Part shown: positions 7,044 through 15,725 of the stretch, piece after piece
Numbering within the stretch: the stretch's first letter is position 1
Layout: every line of letters starts with the position of its first letter
NCBI GenBank assembly: GCA_902776645.1
Contig: CACYQT010000065.1
Span: forward strand, 1 to 43,648
Reading direction: 5' to 3'
DNA from: an uncultured bacterium
Lineage (GTDB): Bacteria > Verrucomicrobiota > Lentisphaeria > Oligosphaerales > Oligosphaeraceae
Length of the DNA: 43,648 nucleotides
Notes under the pieces: generated by a model
Seen by the model: only the letters and a program-made list of their open reading frames with translations
The model's database searches: none
What the model was told of the DNA's origin: nothing
Position numbers and translations under genes: made by a program

Positions 7044-7850
7044 CTACTCCTTGTCAATCCTAACTCTTTGTACTCCATCATCTATATATCCATTGTGGTC
7101 TGCACGATAGAAATACAGCGGCTCTTTGGTAATCAGGTAGAACTTGAAATTTCCTTTAGGTTTCGTATAAACAGCACCTTGATAGACTCCTGTCAGCCCG
7201 TAATGCTCCAGCATTTTCTTCATACGTTCCTCAAACTCATGTTCAATCTTGAAACCCTCGTCGTTCGAAATAAGGGATTTCATGACATGGATGATAAATT
7301 CTGAACTCATGACAGTGCAAACATAGATTTTATCATGTTTTTCCACACCGTTGACAAGTACGGAGCCAATAAAGGAAAATTTGTCAAGTGGAAGTCTGGT
7401 CAACTTTGAATCACAGTTGTCAAGCATGCGTTTCTTTTGGGCAAGTGTCAGTTTGTTGCCGACAAACAACGGATAAATCTTTTTCTTCAGAATGCTATTC
7501 TGGTCGACGACATCCAGAATATGTAGTCGCGACAGGGAATACAGCTTATCCAATAGTTCAATTGCATGGTCGTATTTGCCGCTTTCCTCGCATTTTTCGA
7601 TTTCTTCCCAGATATAACGGAAGATATCCATCATGTTGCGATTGTGAAATGCCATGAATGGTTGTTGATCGGCCTCTATGGCAGGATATTCACGCATAAT
7701 GCGGATGTCCTCCTCCGTGGGCGTGGCAATTTTCCGCCAGACATCGCTGGCCTCTATTTCCGCAAGTGGCTTCTTTTCCTGGATGAAGGTGTGCAACGTC
7801 TCCAGATCTTTTTTGCTGACATCTGCATGAATGATGTTGATGATAAACAA
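7044..7850 (-). CDS. Unknown protein (268 aa), intact member of a locally duplicated family
   Basis: No family recognised. The start is a TTG at 7850 preceded by an excellent SD (AAGGAGG, seven-base gap); a stop lies just upstream in frame, so no longer form is possible. The protein is mixed alpha/beta without signal peptide or membrane helix. It carries FIINIIHADV, a helical middle (KYDHAIELLDKLYSLSR) and a C-terminal part with FEERMKKMLEHYGLTGVYQG and FYLITKEPLYFYRAD. It heads an operon with a secreted TPR-like protein. The paralogue at 4020-4810 is frameshifted. The N-terminal codons and leader are almost the same in both copies, the remainder is diverged. Confidence 0.7.
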   Translation of the reverse strand: MFIINIIHADVSKKDLETLHTFIQEKKPLAEIEASDVWRKIATPTEEDIRIMREYPAIEADQQPFMAFHNRNMMDIFRYIWEEIEKCEESGKYDHAIELLDKLYSLSRLHILDVVDQNSILKKKIYPLFVGNKLTLAQKKRMLDNCDSKLTRLPLDKFSFIGSVLVNGVEKHDKIYVCTVMSSEFIIHVMKSLISNDEGFKIEHEFEERMKKMLEHYGLTGVYQGAVYTKPKGNFKFYLITKEPLYFYRADHNGYIDDGVQRVRIDKE

Positions 7851-8025
7851 CCCCGCACCTCCTTGACTATGAAATCAACAAAATTGAGATTGCCCATTCA
7901 ATTAAATTTTTTGGCAAGATATCCTTGTCGAATGTACAATAATACCCTTTCAGAACAATTCAAGCCACATTTGAAAAAATGTTTAAATTTACGTAACCAT
8001 CTTCATATCAAATCCTATGGTAGTC

Positions 8026-8053
8026 ATTTTATGCCGCTTTTAGGGACAGTCAA
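8026..8053 (-). promoter_or_regulatory. Sigma-70-type promoter of the 7850-5162 operon
   Basis: On the minus strand, TTGACT (8053-8048) and TAAAAT (8031-8026) have a 16-base spacer. The leader to the TTG start is about 170 bases. The 16-bp palindrome AAGATTTTAAAATCTT (8068-8083) lies just upstream, as in the other copy. Confidence 0.6.
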
Positions 8054-8067
8054 ATAATTAGACCAAC

Positions 8068-8083
8068 AAGATTTTAAAATCTT
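8068..8083. promoter_or_regulatory. 16-bp perfect palindrome upstream of the promoter (copy 2)
   Basis: Same AAGATTTTAAAATCTT palindrome at the same distance from the -35 box as at 5024-5039. Conservation in both copies is only weak support for function, because the whole segment is duplicated. Confidence 0.4.
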
Positions 8084-8122
8084 ATGGTATCGTCATTATT
8101 TTTTTTTATTTGGTCATCCACA

Positions 8123-8240
8123 CGGCGCAGGCGGGACGCAAGCGCCACACCCGACGGCGCAGGCGGGACGCAAGCGCCACACCCGAAGGCAAGACGCCGT
8201 CGCTACATCGGCGAGACGCCGTCGCCACACCCTGCCAAAA
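8123..8240. repeat. GC-rich repeat with a 32-bp tandem duplication
   Basis: A 32-base unit beginning CGGCGCAGGCGGGACGCAAG is present twice in tandem (8123-8154, 8155-8186), followed by AAGACGCCGTCGCTA and GAGACGCCGTCGCCA. These are the elements seen at 5085-5160. No gene lies between 7851 and 8365; apart from the promoter region and this repeat the stretch is AT-rich leader of rnr. Confidence 0.85.
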
Positions 8241-8365
8241 AGAAAACTCCTGTCAAAGGCCTTTTTATATTGGTACCCACCCTTCTCCTAAATTGAAAAA
8301 ATTGACGGATGGCGTAAATTAATTAGTTTGCGGTAAAATCATTTCAAGAGAGAAGAGAGGAAGCA

Positions 8366-10516
8366 ATGAAAACGAACACGACACAACAAAACGGACTCGC
8401 CAAACTCCGCAAGGAAATCCTTGCGGTTGTCTCATCGTCGCCTGAAGCAGGCTTCAGGCGGACGGATGTCAGGCGTTGTCTCGGCAGCCAGGACGAGGCT
8501 TTCTTCAAGGAGGCCTTCAAATCCCTGGTGGCCGACGGCTCCATCGTGAAAAAAAACGGCGGCCGTTTTGTCACGCGGGAGGCGCTTTCGCTTGTCCGCG
8601 GCTCCATCCGTGTCAACGCCAAGGGCTTCGGTTTTGTCACGCCGGAGAACAGCTCGACTTCCGGCGATGTTTTCATCCCGCCAAACGGCCTGAACGGCGC
8701 CATTTCGGACGATTCCGTTCTCATCGAAATCATCAATCGGGACGATTCGCGCGGTCCTGTCGGCCTCGTCCGCAAGATTCTCGAACGCGCCCATGAAGAA
8801 TTCATCGGCTGCCTGCGGCTGGGCGACGAAGGCTTTGAAGTCCGCCCGCTCCGCCGCGAACTGCCGTCGCGCATCCCGTTGCTTTGGAACAACGACGACG
8901 TGGACGCCCGCAAAGGCGCACGCGAAGGCGACTGGGTGCTGGCCCGCTTCATCAGCGGACGGACGCCGCGCTCCCCCTTGCAGGCGGAAATCATCAAACG
9001 GCTGGCCAAAAGCGGCTCCGTCGTCAGCGATCTCAACGCCATCGTAAAGGAATACGACCTTCCGAAAAACTACACGGTCACGGATGACAAGAAGCTGGAA
9101 GACATTGTCCCGCTGGAACTTCCACGGGAGGATTTCACGCAGCGGACGCTTGTGACCATCGATCCCGTGGACGCGAAGGACTATGACGACGCCCTTTCGT
9201 ACGAGCCCGGCCCGAGGCCGGGCACGGCGGTCGTCGGCGTCCATATCGCGGACGTCGCCTGCTACGTCACGACCGATTCGCCGTTGGACAAGAAGGCCCT
9301 CGAACGCGGCTTCACGTCCTACTTGCCGGGCAGGACGCTTCCCATGCTGCCGCCGATTCTTTCGACGAATCTCTGCAGCCTCCGCGAAGGCGAAAAACGC
9401 CTTGCGCACAGCATCCTGCTGACAATTGACGAAGAGACGGGCGAAGTTCTTGAGACACGGCGCGTCCACAGCGTCGTGTCCGTCACACAACGTCTTGATT
9501 TCAATGAAGTTGAGCGTTTTCTTGCAGGAGAGGCGCAACCGCAGATAAAGGAAAGCGTCTTGGACTTGCTGAGCCATCTCAGCGCCCTTTCGCAGACCAT
9601 CCGCCGCAGACGAAAGCAGGAGGAGCAGTTCCTGCCGCTCGAAACGGCGGAGCTTCGCGTCCTGTGCGGCGGCAGTCCGCTGAAAGTGACGGGCATCACG
9701 CGTGTCACGCCGAATCCCGCCCATCAGCTCGTAGAGGAGTTCATGCTGCTCGCCAACGTCGCCGTCGCAAACGAAATGCGTTCACGCGGCCTTCTCGGAC
9801 TGTTCCGAATCCATGAAGCCCCAGATGAAAACAATCTGGCGGAGTTCGCGGCGCAGTCGACGATTCTCATCCAACGCAAGAAAAAGCTCCAGTTGCGCTC
9901 CCGCAAGGCGCTCGTCGGCTTTCTGGAGCAAATCAAGGAGCAGCATTTCTATGACTTGCTCTGCTTCAACTTCCTGCGCTGTCTGCCACGCGCCGCGTAC
10001 AGCACGGAATGCCAGCCGCATTTCGGGCTTGGGAAAGCGGTCTATTGCCATTTCACCAGCCCTATCCGCCGCTATCCGGATCTGCTGGTCCACCAGCAGC
10101 TCATCGCCGCGGACATGGGATTGGAAGGCCATGACGAAACGTATGTTTTCAACGCGGAGACCGCCGTCAACGCGTTGGAACAGAACATCGACCAGGCCTG
10201 CTTCGCCGCGTCGGACCGCCTGAAGCTACGCTATCTGGACGACCGCCGCCAGGAGAATCCCGCGGAGCTCCACGAGGCGTTGATCGTCCACGCCATGCCC
10301 TCCGGCCTTTCCGTCTATCTGCCCGAATACGGCCTGATGGGAAGCATCGACCGGACCGTCTTCCGCGACGGGCAGTGGCGATACGATCCGAAGAGCTTCT
10401 CGCTCGTCAACCAACGCGGCGGCGGCCAGCGCTACCGTTGCGGCGACACGCTGTACGTCCGCGTCCGTTCCATCGATTCCGTCAGGGGGGAGCTGGAGCT
10501 CAAGCCATTGCAATAA
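8366..10516 (+). CDS. rnr: Ribonuclease R (RNase II/RNB family 3'-5' exoribonuclease)
   Basis: The 716-residue protein shows the RNase R order: N-terminal winged-helix region (about 10-70), cold-shock domain (GSIRVNAKGFGFVTPE, about 79-94), a second OB region, the RNB catalytic domain and a C-terminal S1 domain (last ~80 residues). The metal-binding aspartates are present in TIDPVDAKDYDDA (D266, D272, D274, D275), matching D272/D278/D280/D281 of E. coli RNase R. It degrades structured RNA in the cytoplasm. SD GAGAGAAGAGAGGAAGC precedes the ATG. The long basic C-terminal tail of the E. coli enzyme is missing. It is followed by a TPR protein and lon, together a turnover-related group. Confidence 0.95.
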   Translation: MKTNTTQQNGLAKLRKEILAVVSSSPEAGFRRTDVRRCLGSQDEAFFKEAFKSLVADGSIVKKNGGRFVTREALSLVRGSIRVNAKGFGFVTPENSSTSGDVFIPPNGLNGAISDDSVLIEIINRDDSRGPVGLVRKILERAHEEFIGCLRLGDEGFEVRPLRRELPSRIPLLWNNDDVDARKGAREGDWVLARFISGRTPRSPLQAEIIKRLAKSGSVVSDLNAIVKEYDLPKNYTVTDDKKLEDIVPLELPREDFTQRTLVTIDPVDAKDYDDALSYEPGPRPGTAVVGVHIADVACYVTTDSPLDKKALERGFTSYLPGRTLPMLPPILSTNLCSLREGEKRLAHSILLTIDEETGEVLETRRVHSVVSVTQRLDFNEVERFLAGEAQPQIKESVLDLLSHLSALSQTIRRRRKQEEQFLPLETAELRVLCGGSPLKVTGITRVTPNPAHQLVEEFMLLANVAVANEMRSRGLLGLFRIHEAPDENNLAEFAAQSTILIQRKKKLQLRSRKALVGFLEQIKEQHFYDLLCFNFLRCLPRAAYSTECQPHFGLGKAVYCHFTSPIRRYPDLLVHQQLIAADMGLEGHDETYVFNAETAVNALEQNIDQACFAASDRLKLRYLDDRRQENPAELHEALIVHAMPSGLSVYLPEYGLMGSIDRTVFRDGQWRYDPKSFSLVNQRGGGQRYRCGDTLYVRVRSIDSVRGELELKPLQ

Positions 10517-10594
10517 GTCATCATCCGTCGCGGCGCGGCCAAGCCGTCCCGCGACATTCGTCATACTACCATATAATATATAGGAGTAGGTATC

Positions 10595-11419
10595 GTGCTG
10601 AGTCTGATCATTAGTCTTGTTTTCGGTCTTGTCGTTTGTTTTGGCATCGGCGTCAACTGGCCCGGCCATTGGGGCTGGTGCAGCTTCTTTGGCTTCCTGG
10701 GCTTCATCCTCTGCTCGCTGCCGCTCAACTTCTGGATCAAGAAGAAACTGGAAGCCATTTTCAAGGATGTGCAGGACAAGATCGTCGCCTCCCAGACGAA
10801 GCTGAAACGCGAAGCCCAAATGTATCAGAGCAAAGGCATCGCGGGCAAAGCCACGCAGGAGAAGATCGAAGCGAAACAGGCCGCCAGCATCCATGAGGCC
10901 ATTGATATGCTCGACGCCGTCAACCCCCTCCGCAAATGGAATTTCCTCGCGGGGAAACAGGCGGACACGCTCCGTGCGCAGCTCCTCTACCAAATCAAGG
11001 AATACGAAGCGGCGGATCCCTATCTGGAAAAGGCGCTCGTCATGGATCCGCTGATTCTCGCCATGAAAATGGTGCGCAAATACAAGAAAGGCGATCTCGT
11101 GGAAGTCGAGAAGATGTACAACAAAGGCATCAAGCGTTTCAAAGGCGACAAGACGACGCTTATCTACGCCCTCTATTCATGGATTCTCGTGAAGGAGAAC
11201 AAACTGGAGGAAGCCGTCGTCGTTCTGGACGAAGGCAAGAAGAAGACGGAGAACGAAGTGCTCAAGACGAACTGGGAGCATGTCGTCAACAACCGCATCA
11301 AGCGTTTCAGCAATGCCGGTCTGGGCGACAACTGGTACGTTCTCGCGCTTGAGGACGTCAAGCCCATCAAGCAGCGCGCGCAGCTTCCGTTCGGCGGTTC
11401 CCCCAAATACATGCACTGA
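10595..11419 (+). CDS. Two-TM protein with TPR-like helices (274 aa)
   Basis: The start is GTG at 10595 with AGGAG eight bases upstream; TATAAT just before (about 10572) may be a -10 box. Residues 1-20 and 27-46 are hydrophobic helices around a short Trp/Gly loop (NWPGHWGW), followed by an amphipathic charged helix. The soluble part has TPR-type pairs: QLLYQIKEYEAADPYLEKAL and TLIYALYSWILVKENKLEEA. It likely anchors a TPR platform at the inner membrane. The family is not named with confidence. It lies 78 bases after rnr and 106 before lon on the same strand. Confidence 0.75.
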   Translation: MLSLIISLVFGLVVCFGIGVNWPGHWGWCSFFGFLGFILCSLPLNFWIKKKLEAIFKDVQDKIVASQTKLKREAQMYQSKGIAGKATQEKIEAKQAASIHEAIDMLDAVNPLRKWNFLAGKQADTLRAQLLYQIKEYEAADPYLEKALVMDPLILAMKMVRKYKKGDLVEVEKMYNKGIKRFKGDKTTLIYALYSWILVKENKLEEAVVVLDEGKKKTENEVLKTNWEHVVNNRIKRFSNAGLGDNWYVLALEDVKPIKQRAQLPFGGSPKYMH

Positions 11420-11525
11420 TCCGTGCGTTCTTTCCGCAACGACGCCTTGGCGTCGCCGTCCATCCACATAAGATCGATTCATTCACATATCCTTTCGGGG
11501 AAGGAAATAGTCGAGGTGATACATC

Positions 11526-14009
11526 ATGACTGAAGAGAAGGAAAAAAAACAGAAGACAGCTGTCCGCAAACGGGACGGCATCGCGAACCGTTCCGCCTAT
11601 TCGAAAACCAAAGACAACTCGCCTGAGCAGGCCGAAACTAGCGCCACCATCCACCTGATGGTCGACGGCAGCAAGCCCGTGTTTCCAGGCCTCATGTTCC
11701 CGCTTCCGTTCGCCTCCGGCCTCCAGGCGGACACGCTCCGCGACGCCAACGCCACGGACCATATTCTCGGCTTCGTCTACACGCTCCGCGAGCTGGAAGC
11801 CGACCCAAAGGCCGAACAATCCAACGATGACGGCAAGGAGCACGAAGCGAAGCGCATCAAACGCAAGGAGCTCGCGCCAGTCGGCACGACGGCCCGCATC
11901 ATGCGTTTCGAAGAGCTTCCGGACGGCAACGCCCACGGCCTCTTCCAAGGGCTGAAACGATTCAAGCTTCTGGCCGTCCGCGTCGAAAACGGCAAGCTCA
12001 TGGGCGACATCGAATATCTTGAGGAAGAACCTATTCCCGAAGAGAAGCAGAAACCGCTGTTTCTGGCCATGCAGGCCTCGATGCGCACGATCCTGAAGCT
12101 CAATCCGACATATTCGGAAGAGCTCCAGTCCCTCGTCGAACGCGCGGACCAGAAGGAGCTCGCCAAACTGGCGGATTTCACCGTCGTGCTGACATCCGCC
12201 ACCGCAATCGAACTGCAGCTGGTTTTGGAGGAGCTCGACGTGCGCGAACGCGTCAAGGACGTCCTCGCCATTCTCAAAAAGGAAATCATCGCCCTCAAGG
12301 CCAAGGAGGACATCTCCCGCGAAGTCGACGGCCGCCTCTCCAAACAGCAGCACGAATTCGTCCTCCGCGAACAGATGCGCTACATCAAGGAGCAGCTCGG
12401 CATCGGCCACAACAACAAGTCCGATGAAGACTATTACCAGACGCGGCTGGAGGAAATCCGTGAATTCATTCCGGATGAAGTCGCGGATAAAGTACAGGAC
12501 GAAATCGACAAGCTCAACCTCCTGACGCCGCAGTCGCCTGAATACACGGTCTCACGCAACTATCTGGACTGGCTCACGGGCCTCCCGTGGAACAACTTGA
12601 CCAACGACAGGCTGGACGTCAAGATCGCGCGCCGCATCCTCGACCGCGACCACTACGGCCTCGAAGACGTCAAAAAACGGATTCTCGAATTCATCGGCGT
12701 CTCCAAGCTCAAAGGCGAAATCGACGGCTCCATCATCTGCCTCATCGGCCCGCCCGGAGTCGGAAAGACCTCTCTTGGACACAGCATCGCGGAGGCGGTC
12801 GGACGGAAATTCTTCCGTTTCTCCCTCGGCGGCATGCGTGACGAGGCGGAGATCAAAGGCCATCGCCGCACCTACATCGGCGCCTTGCCCGGAAAGGTCA
12901 TCGAAGCCGTGAAGATCTGCGGCAGCCGCAATCCCGTCATCATGCTGGACGAAATCGACAAGCTTGGCCAGTCCTATCAGGGCGACCCTGCGTCCGCATT
13001 GCTGGAAGTCCTTGACCCCGAACAGAATGTCAATTTCAGAGACCACTATCTGGACATCCCCTTCGACCTCTCGAAGGTCATGTTCATCGCGACAGCCAAC
13101 ACGGCGGATTCCATCCCGTCCCCCCTGCTGGACCGCATGGAGCTCATCAACCTTTCCGGCTACATCACGGATGAAAAGCTTGAGATCGCCAAACGCCATC
13201 TCATCCCCAAGCTCCTTCCGAAGCATGGCCTGAAGAAAAGCAACATTTCCTTCACGCCCCCCGCGATCCGCGAAATCGCGAACAGCTACGCGCGCGAAGC
13301 AGGTGTCCGCGCCATGGAGAAATCCATCAAATCCATCATGCGCAAAGCGGCCATGGACGTCGCGGAAGGAATCCAGCCGGAGACTGAAAAGGTCGTCATC
13401 TCCCCCGACAATCTTGAAAAGTATCTCGGCAAGCCGCGCTTCACGGACGACGAACTCATGAAGCAGCCGGAAGTCGGCGTCGCCATGGGGCTCGCCTGGA
13501 CGGCGCTCGGCGGCGCGACCCTCTACATCGAATCCGTCGCCGTGCCCGGCAAGGGCGAACTGCAGTTGACCGGACAGCTCGGCGACGTCATGAAAGAATC
13601 CATCCGCATCGCGCGGACCGTTCTGGAAGCCAACGCCAAGGCGTTCAAGATTCCAGACAAGTTCTTCAAGAAGAACGATATCCACGTCCATGTCCCCGCG
13701 GGCGCCACGCCGAAGGACGGTCCGTCCGCAGGCATCACGATGGCCGTCTCCATGCTGTCGCTCGCCACGAACCGCACGCTTCCGCGCAACTGGGCCATGA
13801 CGGGCGAACTCACCCTCAAAGGCCGTGTGCTACCCGTCGGCGGCATCAAGGAGAAGACCATCGCCGCGAAACGCGCAGGCGTGGTCGACATCATCATGCC
13901 CAAGGCCAACGAAAAGGATTTCACCGAAATCCCGGACCGCGTCCGCAAGGATCTGAACGTCCATTACGTCGAGCAGATCGAAGAAGTCTTCGCCTTGCTG
14001 TTTAAATAA
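11526..14009 (+). CDS. lon: ATP-dependent protease Lon
   Basis: The 827-residue protein has the full LonA layout: N-terminal substrate-binding domain (about 40-245), coiled helical linker, AAA+ module with Walker A GPPGVGKT (408-415) and Walker B VIMLDEID, and a C-terminal serine protease domain with PKDGPSAG (Ser734) and Lys777 43 residues later in GGIKEK, the catalytic dyad. It degrades misfolded and regulatory proteins in the cytoplasm. The first ~40 residues are a charged extension rich in Lys and Glu not typical of E. coli Lon. SD-like GAGGTGATACATC precedes the ATG. It ends 80 bases before a strong terminator. Confidence 0.97.
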   Translation: MTEEKEKKQKTAVRKRDGIANRSAYSKTKDNSPEQAETSATIHLMVDGSKPVFPGLMFPLPFASGLQADTLRDANATDHILGFVYTLRELEADPKAEQSNDDGKEHEAKRIKRKELAPVGTTARIMRFEELPDGNAHGLFQGLKRFKLLAVRVENGKLMGDIEYLEEEPIPEEKQKPLFLAMQASMRTILKLNPTYSEELQSLVERADQKELAKLADFTVVLTSATAIELQLVLEELDVRERVKDVLAILKKEIIALKAKEDISREVDGRLSKQQHEFVLREQMRYIKEQLGIGHNNKSDEDYYQTRLEEIREFIPDEVADKVQDEIDKLNLLTPQSPEYTVSRNYLDWLTGLPWNNLTNDRLDVKIARRILDRDHYGLEDVKKRILEFIGVSKLKGEIDGSIICLIGPPGVGKTSLGHSIAEAVGRKFFRFSLGGMRDEAEIKGHRRTYIGALPGKVIEAVKICGSRNPVIMLDEIDKLGQSYQGDPASALLEVLDPEQNVNFRDHYLDIPFDLSKVMFIATANTADSIPSPLLDRMELINLSGYITDEKLEIAKRHLIPKLLPKHGLKKSNISFTPPAIREIANSYAREAGVRAMEKSIKSIMRKAAMDVAEGIQPETEKVVISPDNLEKYLGKPRFTDDELMKQPEVGVAMGLAWTALGGATLYIESVAVPGKGELQLTGQLGDVMKESIRIARTVLEANAKAFKIPDKFFKKNDIHVHVPAGATPKDGPSAGITMAVSMLSLATNRTLPRNWAMTGELTLKGRVLPVGGIKEKTIAAKRAGVVDIIMPKANEKDFTEIPDRVRKDLNVHYVEQIEEVFALLFK

Positions 14010-14020
14010 GCTTTTTCAAG

Positions 14021-14062
14021 CCTCCCCCTCTGGGGGAGGTGCCGCGAAGCGGCGGAGAGGGC
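14021..14062. repeat. Intergenic palindromic element with two hairpins
   Basis: CCTCCCCC / GGGGGAGG form a perfect 8-bp stem with loop TCT (14022-14040). GCCGC / GCGGC with loop GAA follows (14041-14053), then GGAGAGGGCC. This composite resembles an intergenic element I know from many gut Firmicutes genomes (recollection, not checked). It lies just after lon. Confidence 0.7.
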
Positions 14063-14063
14063 C

Positions 14064-14085
14064 TTCTAGTCTTCTAGGATTCTAG
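14064..14085. repeat. Three TTCTAG repeats, 8-bp period
   Basis: TTCTAG starts at 14064, 14072 and 14080. The array is related to the four TTCTAGANN units at 1071-1106 and, like them, sits between converging genes. Confidence 0.75.
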
Positions 14086-14090
14086 CCACA

Positions 14091-14129
14091 AAAAAAGAAC
14101 CGAAGCCGTATGGCGTTCGGTTCTTTTTT
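14091..14129. terminator. Bidirectional intrinsic terminator between lon and the 14417-14157 gene
   Basis: AAAAAAGAACCGAA (14091-14104) pairs perfectly with TTCGGTTCTTTTTT (14116-14129) over 14 bp. The T-tract at one end and A-tract at the other serve both converging transcripts. Confidence 0.9.
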
Positions 14130-14156
14130 ACAACTCAATGAGTTAAGTCGTTCAAC

Positions 14157-14417
14157 TTACTTCTTGCAGCCTTTCTTGCAGGCGCAGGCTTTCGCCGCCG
14201 GCTTCGCAACAGCTTTCTTCGCGGGCTCGGCTTTCGCCTGGACCTTGACGGCCTTGTAGGTGGTGTTGTAGGCTTCTTCGCTCACGAATTTCGGAAGCTT
14301 GCGGCCATCAGGAGCTTCACCAACAATCCCGTAATGACCATTTTCATACTTTACCTTGTACTTCACTTCCGCTTCGATTTTCGTGCGAGACTTGACATCG
14401 TAAAATTCGGCCTTCAT
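14157..14417 (-). CDS. Small protein with Lys/Ala-rich, Cys-containing tail (86 aa)
   Basis: The start at 14417 is chosen because AAAGGAG stands nine bases before it; the frame is open 11 codons further upstream without a signal. Residues 1-57 form a compact beta-rich domain (FYDVKSRTKIEAEVKYKV, then NGHYGIVGEAPDGRKLPKFV). The tail is a KAEPAKKAVAKPAAK repeat ending in three cysteines (KACACKKGCKK), which could bind metal or nucleic acid. No family named. The lone gene has its own terminator, and the strong SD and AT-rich upstream region suggest good expression. Confidence 0.7.
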   Translation of the reverse strand: MKAEFYDVKSRTKIEAEVKYKVKYENGHYGIVGEAPDGRKLPKFVSEEAYNTTYKAVKVQAKAEPAKKAVAKPAAKACACKKGCKK

Positions 14418-14702
14418 CGTGAGATACTCCTTTTTCCCGGGTATTGGCACCGCATTTCACCGGATACACACGTATCCAAAAAAGTGAAAATTCTGTAACC
14501 CGTTATAAAATACTACACGTATCGCCACTTTTACAAGTCATAAAATAATATTTTTTTAATTTTTTTGATAAAAATTTCCATTTTTTTATATTTTTTAGCC
14601 ATCGAAAGCTTTTTTTCATCCTTTTCACCTTCCCGGAAAGCCATTTCCCGCTTGGAAGATTATATTATTACAACGTCCATTTCACACCCCCTAGCCACTT
14701 GA
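14418..14702. other. 285-bp AT-rich divergent intergenic region
   Basis: There is no gene here. It contains a perfect inverted repeat GGATAC-ACAC-GTATCC (14462-14477) directly upstream of the minus-strand SD region, T- and A-rich tracts (about 14545-14600), and TATATT at 14661 on the plus strand without a clear -35. It must hold the promoters of both divergent genes; none can be assigned firmly. Confidence 0.4.
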
Positions 14703-15704
14703 ATGAAACACATTTCACGCATATTCACAACGTTGTTCGCCGTCTGTCTGCTCGGCGGCTGCATCTCTTCCCGACGGGCCGGATCCCAAGGCGCGCTTGC
14801 GCCATTGAAACCGGACATGCCAGCGGAGCAGGCCATCGCGTGGCCCGCCATACCCGTCGTCCGTCTGCATGATGGCCAGACGGACGATCTCCGTGAGCGG
14901 TTCGGAGACGCGGAACCCGCCGTGCGGACCTTCCTGCGGAACTGTCTTGCCGACTACGATGCATGCCAGAACGCATTCACGCAAGACGCGAAGACCGCCA
15001 CCCCTGATTTCACCAGGCATCTTTCAGGCCTTATGAAAACCCTTCTGATTCCGACGCTGTCGCCTCAGAACAAGAAGAATCTGGACGAGCTCCTGCTCAT
15101 GCACAACCTGTGCTGCCAGATGAACGATGTCTTTTTCCTGCTTGCGAAACCGCACGAATCAACCGATGACCTGCAAAAAGCCTTGAAAGCCGCCACCAGC
15201 CTCAAGAATTTGCTCGCCGCCAGCCCTAAAATGAATATTCCACCCATCATGCAACGGGCAACCGACGACGGCGACGTCCTCGGAACTGAATGGATGGCGC
15301 TTTTCGAAGGCGTGATACCGCTCTCCCCTGTTCCTGACGAATGGGCTGCTGCCGCCGAAGAGACGGATAAAACCATCCCCTGCCGCTACGGAAGCCTCTA
15401 CCCGACGGTGTCCGCCATGGAAAAGCCGCCTGAAGACAAACTGATGACGCTGTCCGTCCAGACGGAAATCCCCCATGACGGAAAAACGCCGATCTTTCTC
15501 GTCGGCCACGGCCTCCCGAAAGGATTCACCATGAAACTGGACGGCGTCCCCCTCACGCCGGACGCGGGAACCGTCTCCGCCCGGATCACCATCCCGCCGC
15601 AAATGATCACCGGCAAGCCGCAGACGCTTGCCATCTCATGGAAAAGCAACTTGCACGAAAATAAACGCATCTTCAGGCAGTTCTGGTTTGTCATGAAGAA
15701 TTGA
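14703..15704 (+). CDS. Unknown lipoprotein (333 aa)
   Basis: The N-terminus is a lipoprotein signal: basic start, hydrophobic helix and lipobox LLGGC with Cys20 as the lipidation site. The protein is then expected on the membrane facing the periplasm. The middle part is helical (YDACQNAFTQ, ALKAATSLKNLLAA); the last ~100 residues look beta-rich (FLVGHGLPKGFTMKLDG), perhaps an Ig-like domain. No family recognised. No clear SD precedes the ATG (CCTAGCCACTTGA), unlike most genes here. It ends 21 bases before mgtE and is probably in one transcript with it. Confidence 0.7.
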   Translation: MKHISRIFTTLFAVCLLGGCISSRRAGSQGALAPLKPDMPAEQAIAWPAIPVVRLHDGQTDDLRERFGDAEPAVRTFLRNCLADYDACQNAFTQDAKTATPDFTRHLSGLMKTLLIPTLSPQNKKNLDELLLMHNLCCQMNDVFFLLAKPHESTDDLQKALKAATSLKNLLAASPKMNIPPIMQRATDDGDVLGTEWMALFEGVIPLSPVPDEWAAAAEETDKTIPCRYGSLYPTVSAMEKPPEDKLMTLSVQTEIPHDGKTPIFLVGHGLPKGFTMKLDGVPLTPDAGTVSARITIPPQMITGKPQTLAISWKSNLHENKRIFRQFWFVMKN

Positions 15705-15725
15705 TTCTATATAGGAGTCGCGATA

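Larger units (their letters stand above)
7737..8119. repeat. Segmental duplication, copy 2
   Basis: Partner of 4697-5070: it holds the promoter, leader, SD, TTG start and first ~38 codons of the intact gene. It ends in GGTCATCC and, like copy 1, is followed at once by the dispersed GC-rich repeat, so the repeat may mark the edge of the duplicated or exchanged segment. Confidence 0.9.

Noticed and set aside
8432..9724. Long minus-strand open frame opposite RNase R
   Set aside because: RNase R has all catalytic residues in the plus-strand frame; the antisense frame has no recognisable feature.
15705..15725. Mg riboswitch before mgtE
   Set aside because: Only 21 bases separate it from the upstream lipoprotein gene, and no suitable leader is visible.
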